Origin: Eukaryota sp. TZLM1-RC
Taxonomy: Eukaryota; Metamonada: BaSk clade
DNA length: 64,000 nucleotides
Direction: 5' to 3'
Assembly: GCA_040285825.1 (NCBI GenBank)
Contig: JAUPSS010000005.1
Location: 1,798,001 to 1,862,000 of the forward strand
The notes under the pieces are model-generated. The model was not told the DNA's origin, made no database searches, and saw nothing but the letters and a program-made list of their open reading frames with translations. Made by a program: the position numbers and the translations under genes. Of the stretch, positions 23,312-31,900 are shown piece after piece. Position 1 is the first letter of the stretch. Each line of letters opens with the position of its first letter.

Positions 23312-23452
23312 GAGCACGTGTTTCTGTATTACAAAAAAGCTGCTCATTTGGGAAACAGGGATGCAATGTATATTTTGAATCTGGCTTATGAATTAGGCCA
23401 GGGTGTTGTCCGAGATCAGCAAATGGTACAACAGACGCTATTCATGAGGTGA
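23312..23452 (+). pseudogene. Sel1-like repeat fragment
   Basis: About 46 codons read YYKKAAHLGNRDAMYILNL and then AYELGQGVVRDQQMVQQTL, a textbook Sel1/SLR alpha-alpha unit (A-A-xx-G-N-xx-A-x-x-x-L-x-x-x-Y-x-x-G-x-G-V-x-x-D). One repeat only, with a stop directly after it. SLR proteins scaffold complexes and are often joined to kinase domains in protists, so the kinase fragment upstream may be its former partner. Confidence 0.6.
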
Positions 23453-23919
23453 TTATTTGTTGATGTATTGCAAATATTTTTTATTAAATGAATAAATTTG
23501 GTTGTTTTAAATTATGATGGTTTATGTCAATTCCTTCAATGTAGCAATACGACATTTTAACAACATTTCATATATTTTCCTCTAGAAAAGGTTCACTGTC
23601 ATCTAGGAGGGTTCATTACCCAACTACTGACACATGATATAATTAAAAATACCAAAAACTATCAGAAAACTGCGGTTCATTTTGGGAGTGATACTATTTA
23701 TGGAATTTTGTGATCTTCCCTTTCCCTTACTTGGGTAATCTCATTTTGCTCAACTTAAAAGGACAAGTTTTGGCAACACTTCTTCCTTGTGAGGTTCCAA
23801 TGTCACTAAACCTACTCAGACATTTCTAACCTTGGGATTAAGTTTAGCACAACAAAATCACTTCCATTAATTTTCCCAAATTATTCGAACATAGAAAATA
23901 AATCCTATTATACAATAAT
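23453..23919. other. Intergenic region, nothing recognised
   Basis: No frames or repeats of note. Confidence 0.3.
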
Positions 23920-24530
23920 TTATTTTTTCTTGACTTCCAAATCATGAACCAGTAACAACTCCATATCGTCGATTCTCGCCAAAGGATTGGTGGTGGTGTT
24001 GATCTCAGAATTACGCCTTTCCAACTGAACAACAAAAACACCAGAAATAAACAGAAACGAACCAAACACTTGAAGAAACTTGAATAAAAATGAAACATCC
24101 TCCCATTCGTTTCGCACAGTGATTCCAGCCAAAAGACCAAAGAAGGGTAACATGTAACCGACAAGAGTTTGGCGCACTGCTCCAATAGTTTTCAAAAGAT
24201 AAAAATAGAGACCATAAGCGCAACAACTAGCAAAGAGTGCAACATAGAAAACAGAAATGATTGCTGGTTGAGATGCATTTCGTATCTGGTCTAAAAACTA
24301 AGGCAGGGTAACCAAAAAAGCAAACGATCCCAGCTTCATAAATTGAGGCAAAGACACATACTTGAATGTAACTTGAAGAGAGCTGCAAAGTAACTGCTAA
24401 GGCTCCAGGTACCTTTTGAAGGTACTTCTGCCCAAAAACTGAAGCAAAACCATAACTTGCACAAGCTAGTGGTACAAGGAAGTCAGGAAGTCAGGAAGCC
24501 AAACCACATCCCTTTCATCAGTTATCAATG
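23920..24530 (-). pseudogene. EamA/DMT-family transporter, C-terminal half, decayed
   Basis: Read on the minus strand, the second half of a 10-helix drug/metabolite transporter: ERDVVWLPDF, then LVPLACASYGFASVFGQKYL, VPGALAVTLQLSSSYIQ, a possible 28-nt intron (GTATGT...AAG, about 24334-24361), a hydrophobic stretch, then ASQPAIISVFYVALFASCC, AYGLYFYLLKTIGAVRQTL and GYMLPFFGLLAGI, with a final helix before a Lys-rich end. This is the EamA second-repeat pattern. Two lesions are visible: an in-frame TAG near 24300 and a frameshift caused by an 8-bp tandem gain (AGGAAGTC repeated, 24477-24500). The N-terminal half is missing. Confidence 0.6.
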
Positions 24531-24786
24531 CATGTTTTGAAATGTAAACTCAATTGGAATGTATGCACAGTAACCAAAATAAAGTGGGAAAACTAGCAGG
24601 TAAACTGTCGAAAACAAGTGAAGTTACTCAATTACTATGGGATTCAGCTTTACTGATTTCAAATTGGGAGTTTGAGGTTCTTTCTCCGAAAAAAATCAAC
24701 AATTTTTCTGAAAGCACCATAAAATCACAAAACAAAGTGTTTAAAAAGTCGTAAAAGTTTCTCGAAAAAATTTTGAGGACGAAAAA

Positions 24787-26140
24787 CTCAACTATCCCGA
24801 AGAAGCGTTATATGTTTTTGATAGTATGATTGTAACCATTGGACATTCTGTCTCAATTCAATTTAGAAGAAGAGATTTGTTTGAGAAAAAATACACAACA
24901 AAACAACAACAAACTGAAGATGATTACTTGAGTAACCTATCAATGGAAAAAGTAGCATCCTTAAATTCTAGAAAATTATTCGCTGTAGATTCAAATGAAT
25001 ATGATTTGATTCATGCTGTTTCCAAGAAATTAAACCATTGTAAATGTTGCAACCAATTTTCAATCGTAAAAGATGAAGTAGAGCTGGATGACGAAACAAA
25101 CCAAAGAAAAAAGCACAAAAAGGGTATTCATACTATTGACTCATCTTTTACTCAAGGTGAACGAAATGTTTTTTGGTCTTCTCAAACATTAGAAAGATAC
25201 AAAGAAGCGGCAAGATGAATATTTCTTCAACGGAGAAATGGTGTTGGAGTAAGTGTAAGTGTCAAGGAAATTTTCAAAAAAAATTCTGATTCTCAAATGA
25301 AAAAACAATCAAAATCAACCAACTTAGATGAATTTTGTGAGTAAATTAATGCAAAAGAAATATTTGGAATAAAAACTTGGAATTTATTTATCCAAATACA
25401 ATATCGAAAAGAAAAATTCTCCCAACACGAGAAAAAACAAAAAGGTGTTATCAGGTTGATTCGTAAAATTGAACAAAAGTGTGGTGAACCTGGGGATTGT
25501 ATGATAGTCATTGGCGATTGGAGTAAAGAGTCTGGATTAAAAAGGAAAGGAAAGTATCCATCTAAAGGAACAAGTATAAGAAAAGTATTGAGACAAGCCG
25601 GTTACCTTGTATATTTAGTCAATGAGGCATATACTTCAAAAAGATACCATAATTGTGCTAGAAAGGATACAGATGGAGAAAACACGAAAACTTCCTATGA
25701 ATACGATGATCCCAACTTTACGAAAAAACTAAACTCAACTAGACAGGATATTCATGTCACAGGGAAAAACGGAATTTAAAGACAGATTCAAATAATGCAA
25801 AAAAAGTAAAAAAGAAGTAAAAGAAAAATTGGAAGAAGCAATGATAAGGGTAGAAACAGTGGCAAAAATGCGTAAGAGTGAACAAGGAAGTCTAGCAATT
25901 AGAGAATTAGTTGGAGAATTGAAAAATACCACCGACAAGAGAATAACAAAACGTATTTCAAAGCTTTTGGAAAAGGATGAATTAGGCAACTATAAGGTTC
26001 GACAAGTAGTTCCATGGGGTCTAAGGCAATGTAATCAATACAAAACGTTCCGGAATCGAGATAAAAATTCTGCTATAAATAATCATTGGTTGGCTGAAGA
26101 CATTTTGGCTGGAAGAGAGAGAGATCAGAGGTGTTCAAGA
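24787..26140 (+). pseudogene. Fanzor (eukaryotic TnpB-like) nuclease pseudogene, copy B
   Basis: Starts within the conserved pre-RuvC strand (SMIVTIGHSVSIQFRRR). RuvC-I reads FAVDSNEYDLIHAV (about 24979-25020) and is followed by the YTQ-like FTQGERN helix. In the same frame, broken only by a TGA (25216) and a TAA (about 25342), come the block IVIGDWSKESG and RuvC-II YLVNEAYTSKRYHNC (about 25612-25656). After a frameshift near 25780, RuvC-III appears as FRNRDKNSAINNHWLAEDILAGRER (about 26050-26125; first residues shown only). The catalytic D, E and D are retained, and one zinc-finger Cys position is Tyr. It lacks the N-terminal domain and ends 200 bp before the EFHB-like gene. Confidence 0.75.
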
Positions 26141-26342
26141 GACAACAGTCTCAAACCAATGTTATTGAACCCATTGATGAAAGTCAGAGAAATGTTGATA
26201 AGGATTTTGAAGGTGATGGTACATCAATGAGTCCGAATCAACAAACAAACCTCAATACATTATCACGAGTAGTGAATGCGAAAGTTGAGAAACAATGTAT
26301 AGTTTTGGAAAAGTAACTTAAAACTTTCACCCATTATTATAA

Positions 26343-27377
26343 ATGGACTCGGACCCTGAAACACCACGACACCTTAAGACTTTCCGCTCCTCTTCAATTG
26401 AAGTAGGACGATCAGTAGTTCCTCGAGCTTATCAAGATTCATCACTTTCTTCCCAGATGTTTGGGGTTAAGACTCAACGGGACAATGATCCTTTAATTCC
26501 TGAACCTGTATCAATTGTTCAGGAACTTCATCATCAATGGGAGGAAAGACATTACAAGGATGTTAAAAACAAACCATTAGGACATTCGCGTGTTGTCATT
26601 GATGAACCTCCTGAGTTCACAAAGTCTCCTGACTTTGCTTTTGGAGTTTCCAATGTTATCCACGCTTCTGCCAGTGAAGCAAAAACTATACTCAACTTTG
26701 AAGATGACTCAGATAATGAAGATGTCAAGAACATGTACAAAAAGACCCATAACCATTACGAACCTGGTGAGCAAAAAAAGCGGGACTATAAGTACAATGT
26801 TGATGCAAATTCGTTCAAGTTTGGAGCTCCCTCTGCCAAAGGAATTGACTCTAAATCTGGACGTCAAGTAAAGGAAGTACTTGAACCATTGAAGGAAGCT
26901 TCATGTACAATAACTAAGAAGTTGAAGTCTCATGTTTCGCTTGGTGAATCTAAGTTTCGAAATAGTGCTCCACCACAGGTTCTTGAAAACGAACAACCAT
27001 TTGGCATTACAAACACAATCACTGAATCTGCTAAAGATTGTTTTATTGTCAATGAAGACCCAAATGATCCATCTTTAGGGAGGTCAATTCCCAGAATTTG
27101 TAAGGGAAACGAATCATTTGTTTATGGAGTGATACAGTCTGATGGAGTGGAAAGTGCATATCATTCTATTCAAGATGAAGCAGTTGCTTCTTTGGGACTC
27201 ACTGAAGCTGATTTTTGCAAGGTTTTGCCTATAAGAGTGTTGTCAAGAATTGTGCTTCAATCAAAGGTCGTTACTCAGGAGGAATTTGATGAAATTGTTG
27301 GCAATGATACTGAATTATCTATCAAAGAGTTTAAATTAAGATTAGCAAATCATGTTAATAATAAAATTGTATATTAA
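26343..27377 (+). CDS. EFHB: EFHB/CFAP21-like ciliary doublet-microtubule protein without EF-hands
   Basis: Single exon of 344 codons. The order of motifs matches EFHB: an N-terminal FGV block, a basic WEERHYKDVKNKPLGHSR segment (cf. APLGKSHD in animal EFHB), FAFGVS, the signature HNHYEPGEQKKRDY (residues 137-149; animal EFHB has SHNDYxxGEQxxRxY), SFKFGAP followed by GRQVKEVLE, then PFGITN. FG pairs fall at residues 40, 100, 160 and 220, exactly 60 apart, with a YG at 261. EFHB/CFAP21 is an inner-lumen protein of axonemal doublets. Animal EFHB ends in EF-hands; this C-terminus has no DxDxDG loop, so calcium binding is probably absent. Convergent with the next gene, 34 bp between stops. Confidence 0.72.
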   Translation: MDSDPETPRHLKTFRSSSIEVGRSVVPRAYQDSSLSSQMFGVKTQRDNDPLIPEPVSIVQELHHQWEERHYKDVKNKPLGHSRVVIDEPPEFTKSPDFAFGVSNVIHASASEAKTILNFEDDSDNEDVKNMYKKTHNHYEPGEQKKRDYKYNVDANSFKFGAPSAKGIDSKSGRQVKEVLEPLKEASCTITKKLKSHVSLGESKFRNSAPPQVLENEQPFGITNTITESAKDCFIVNEDPNDPSLGRSIPRICKGNESFVYGVIQSDGVESAYHSIQDEAVASLGLTEADFCKVLPIRVLSRIVLQSKVVTQEEFDEIVGNDTELSIKEFKLRLANHVNNKIVY

Positions 27378-27411
27378 GCACTATAAAAGTTTATTAAATA
27401 CAAAGAATATA

Positions 27412-27879
27412 CTATAGCGGTGGGGCACTGGGTTCTGTGGACTGATATACTACAGGCTGTCCATAGACAGGTTGTTGTTGATGTTGTGGAAGTGGAGGGG
27501 GTGGGGGAGCAACAGGCATCTGGGGTTCCTGTTGCTTTCGTTGACAGAGAAATAAAACACCAACAACTAAAACAACCACTGCTAGGAAAACTAAAGGTTC
27601 ATACATCATGGCTTCCATAAATGACACAAAAGCAATAAAAAGAAATACAATAATGAAAACTAGGCAAAATGAAGTAGACCGAACAGGGTGTGAATGACCA
27701 TATGGTCTGTAACGTGGATATCTGTGGTATCTATGACCGAAAGGACGACCCATTCGGTGGGCAAAGATAGGAGCAAAACCAAATGATTGACCAGGAGGAG
27801 CATATGGGCGACATCCTGGATGACAACCACGACGGTGTCCAGGATGTCCTCTATTAAAACCACCACCATAGCCAAACAT
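27412..27879 (-). CDS. Small two-helix membrane protein with His/Gly/Arg-rich head and PSAP tail
   Basis: Uninterrupted 155-codon frame. Residues 1-68 are unusually rich in His, Gly, Arg, Pro and Tyr (GHPGHRRGCHPGCRPY and similar). Residues 71-88 and 95-112 are hydrophobic membrane segments joined by a short EAMMYEP turn. Residues 118-155 are a proline-rich tail with a PPPPPLP run and PSAP at 150-153. P-S/T-A-P binds the TSG101 subunit of ESCRT-I, and polyproline binds SH3/EVH1/WW domains, so a trafficking adaptor is plausible. The overall shape recalls VOPP1/WBP1/Shisa-like adaptors, but no homology is established. It converges with the EFHB-like gene. Confidence 0.65.
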   Translation of the reverse strand: MFGYGGGFNRGHPGHRRGCHPGCRPYAPPGQSFGFAPIFAHRMGRPFGHRYHRYPRYRPYGHSHPVRSTSFCLVFIIVFLFIAFVSFMEAMMYEPLVFLAVVVLVVGVLFLCQRKQQEPQMPVAPPPPPLPQHQQQPVYGQPVVYQSTEPSAPPL

Positions 27880-27957
27880 AGTCAGTTGACAGAGAGAAAT
27901 GAAAATAAAGCAATGTAAGTAAGGTATATCAATAAAATGAAACCTACGAACATGTTC

Positions 27958-28260
27958 TTACTGTAAAGTAACACGGATATCGGTCGTTAAAATGAAGGTT
28001 TCCACACATCCAATCTTGAGAATCAAATCTGAAGAAACAGTTTTTGCAGAAAACGTTAACATTAAATGGGTTACTAGTAAAGACCATGCCAGAACAGTCG
28101 CCAGAACGACAACGAGAGATCGATACTTGGAACTAAAACGTGACAAGCAGCAAGATGCTTTTTGTACAGCAGCTTCGGATGTTGAAGAAGCTACGCCTTC
28201 ATCAGCCAGAGGAATATCGTTTATAGAAGACTCTCCATAGTGGTAATTAATTGTTGACAA
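27958..28260 (-). CDS. Short single-pass membrane protein or first exon of one
   Basis: 100 codons: a polar N-terminus with an acidic SSINDIPLADEG stretch, a double-Cys site (SCCL, residues 36-39) suited to palmitoylation, a basic RFSSKYR stop, one hydrophobic helix (about 49-70), and a 30-residue C-terminus. A GTAAGA overlapping the stop codon could be a splice donor, in which case the frame would continue toward the gene at 27412-27879 in the same direction 79 bp downstream. I could not identify a matching acceptor with confidence. No family recognised. Confidence 0.45.
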   Translation of the reverse strand: MSTINYHYGESSINDIPLADEGVASSTSEAAVQKASCCLSRFSSKYRSLVVVLATVLAWSLLVTHLMLTFSAKTVSSDLILKIGCVETFILTTDIRVTLQ

Positions 28261-28379
28261 TTTATGTGTAAATCATGTTACAGCTATTGTCTATAACTAT
28301 CAAATATATCTCCTTTTTAAACAGTTGTTGAGGGACTGAGTTTTTCATAAGTCTTTTTTTTCATAGGTGTGTGCTCTCC

Positions 28380-28950
28380 TTAATATATTATCAATAATAC
28401 CATTTCCTTTGAACCGTCATCAACATTGGATCTCTGTGGGTATACTGGTCTATCTCCTCCTTTTACACGTGCTTTCATCACTGCCAACATATTCAGCGAA
28501 GCATTTCAATCTCTATTCCACAAACTTTCACATGATTTACACATGGTAACCCCATGACGAATATACATCTCATGCCTCTTCTTTGGCCTGAAATTACTGG
28601 ACCATCGAAATGTTTCAATTGTTTTCTCCGCGTTTTTACAATTGAAGCAACAACAACTGGTTGGAAACTCATCAATTAAAAAGACCCTATAACCAGCCTA
28701 TTTAAATAAAATTCTCAAACCCTCTTCTTTTGGTAGGTTCTTTGAATTTCATGTGTTTTCGTCGTTCCCAGTCTCCATATTCAATAACTACTTGACCTGT
28801 ATCACCAATTACTGATTTGAATCTCTAAATCATTTCTGCCTCAGATCTTGTGCGATTAATCTTAGCCCACCATCTCAGTTTTCTATAAATTGTTTGATGA
28901 CAGACTTTATCAACATTATTATTCACACAAAATTCTTGTGTTTAATATAA
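28380..28950 (-). pseudogene. Fanzor (eukaryotic TnpB-like) nuclease pseudogene, copy D
   Basis: C-terminal half only. It reads YRKLRWWAKINRTRSEAEM then a stop, RFKSVIGDTGQVVIEYGDWE, and, after a frameshift in an A/G run near 28725, GLRILFK-stop-AGYRVFLIDEFPTSCCCFNC with the RuvC-II Glu and the TS-x-C zinc-finger start (about 28635-28680). It continues through HGVTMCKSCE to RuvC-III WNRD-stop-NASLNML (about 28480-28520), a Gly-Gly-Asp-Arg-Pro turn and a TAA at 28380-28382. The RuvC-I half is gone. The spacer-repeat array of the rDNA begins only about 20 bp upstream of its broken 5' end. Confidence 0.75.
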
Positions 28951-28970
28951 ACCTGCAGCTTTTGGAATTG

Positions 28971-31900
28971 AAGAGTATCGTTTTTTATACGATTTACTGA
29001 CGCTCATATGAAGTTCCTAGTTTCGTACATTGACCAATGGTTTTTTTACAATCATTGGTCAAATTTTTGAAGTCCATTTTGGGACAATTAATATAACAAT
29101 TTTGGTGTTAAAGTCAGTGCTATGGTCATTTGAGTAGCCATTGGTATGATTGGTTGAATGGTAAGTGCTATGATTAGGTGAGTTGCATTTAGTCCTTATG
29201 TACTAGATGTGATCAACTTGTGATCAAACTTTGTGTGAAATTGTGTGTGACTAATGTAGGCTATGTGTTACTTGATCAGTACAAACTCATGATTACATTT
29301 TCAATTGATTTTGTATATATTTGAATTAATTGAGTTTATTAATTTTTAAACATTAAATTGTAAAAAAAATAAAAAATCAAAAAGTATACAATTGAATGTT
29401 GTAAACAATAAAACAATTGCTGTAAGTGTAAGAGTATCGTTTTTGATACGATTTACTGAAGCTCATATGAAGTTCCTAGTTTCGTATATTGACCAATGGT
29501 TGTTTATTACAATCGTTGGTCAAATCTTTAAAGTCCATTTTGGGACAAATATTATAACAATTGTGGTGTTAAAGTCCGTGCTATGGTCATTTGATTAGTC
29601 ATTGGTATGATTGGTTGAATGGTCATTGGTATGATTAGATGAGTTGCATGTAGTCCTTATGTACTAGATGTGACCAACTTGTGATCAAACTTTGTGTGAA
29701 ATTGTGTGTGAGTAGTGTTGGCTATGTTTTACTTGATCAGTACAAACTCATGATTACATTTTCAATTGATTTTGTATATATTTGAATTAATTGAGTTATT
29801 AATTTTTAAACATTAAATTGTAAAAATAGTAAAAAATCAAAAAGTATACAATTGAATGTTGCAAACTAATAAAACAATTGCTGTAAGTGTAAGAGTATCG
29901 TTTTTGATACGATTTACTGAGGCTCATATGAAGTTCCTAGTTTCGTATATTGACCAATGGTTGTTTATTACAATCATTGGTCAAATCTTTAAAGTCCATT
30001 TTGGGACAATTAATATAACAATTGTGGTGTTAAAGTCCGTGCTATGGTCATTTGAGTAGTCATTGGTTTGATTAGGTGAGTTGCATGTAGTCCTTATGTA
30101 CTAGATGTGATCAACTTGTGATCAAACTTTGTGTGAAATTGTGTGTGAGTAATGTTGGCTATGTGTTACTTGATCAGTACAAACTCATGATTACATTTTC
30201 AAATGATTTTGTATATATTTGAATTAATTGAGTGTATTAATTTTTAAACATTAAATTGTAAAAAAAGTAAAAAATCAAAAAGTATACAATTGAATGTTGT
30301 AAACTAATAAAACAATTGCTGTAAGTGTAAGAGTATCGTTTTTGATACGATTTACTGAGGCTCATATGAAGTTCCTAGTTTCGTATATTGACCAATGGTT
30401 GTTTATTACAATCATTGGTCAAATCTTTAAAGTCCATTTTGGGACAATTATTATAACAATTGTGGTGTTAAAGTCCGTGCTATGGTCATTTGAGTAGTCA
30501 TTGGTATGATTGGTTGAATGGTCATTGGTATGATTAGGTGAGTTGCATGTAGTCCTTATGTACTAGATGTGATCAACTTGTGATCAAACTTTGTGTGAAA
30601 TTGTGTGTGAGTAATGTTGGCTATGTGTTACTTGATCAGAACAAACTCATGATTACATTTTCAATTGATTTTGTATATATTTGAATTAATTGAGTTATTA
30701 TTTTTTAAACATTAAATTGTAAAAATAGTAAAAAATCAAAAAGTATACAATTGAATGTTGTAAACTAATAAAACCATTGCTGTAAGTGTAAGAGTATCGT
30801 TTTTGATACGATTTACTGAGGCTCATATGAAGTTCCTAGTTTCGTATATTGACCAATGGTTGTGTATTACAATCATTGGTCAAATCTTTAAAGTCCATTT
30901 TGGGACAATTATTATAACAATTGTGGTGTTAAAGTCCGTGCTATGGTCATTTGATTAGTCATTGGTATGATTGGTTGAATGGTCATTGGTATGATTAGAT
31001 GAGTTGCATGTAGTCCTTATGTACTAGATGTGACCAACTTGTGATCAAACTTTGTGTGAAATTGTGTGTGAGTAATGTTGGCTATGTTTTACTTGATCAG
31101 TACAAACTCATGATTACATTTTCAATTGATTTTGTATATATTTGAATTAATTGAGTTATTAATTTTTAAACATTAAATTGTAAAAAATAGTAAAAAAATC
31201 AAAAAAAGTATACAATTGAATGTTGCAAACTAATAAAACAATTGCTGTAAGTGTAAGAGTATCGTTTTTGATACGATTTACTGAAGCTCATATGAAGTTC
31301 CTAGTTTCGTATATTGACCAATGGTTGTTTATTACAATCGTTGGTCAAATCTTTAAAGTCCATTTTGGGACAATTATTATAACAATTGTGGTGTTAAAGT
31401 CCGTGCTATGGTCATTTGATTAGTCATTGGTATGATTGGTTGAATGGTCATTGGTATGATTAGATGAGTTGCATGTAGTCTTTATGTACTAGATGTGACC
31501 AACTTGTGATCAAACTTTGTGTGAAATTGTGTGTTAGTAATGTTGGCTATGTGTTACTTGATCAGTACAAACTCATGATTACATTTTCAATTGATTTTGT
31601 ATATATTTGAATTAATTGAGTTATTAATTTTTAAACATTAAATTGTAAAAAAAGTAAAAAATCAAAAAGTATACAATTGAATGTTGCAAACTAATAAAAC
31701 AATTGCTGTAAGTGTAAGAGTATCGTTTTTGATACGATTTACTGAGGCTCATATGAAGTTCCTAGTTTCGTATATTGACCAATGGTTGTTTATTTCAATC
31801 ATTGGTCAAATCTTTAAAGTCCATTTTGGGACAATTAATATAACAATTGTGGTGTTAAAGTCCGTGCTATGGTCATTTGAGTAGTCATTGGTTTGATTGG

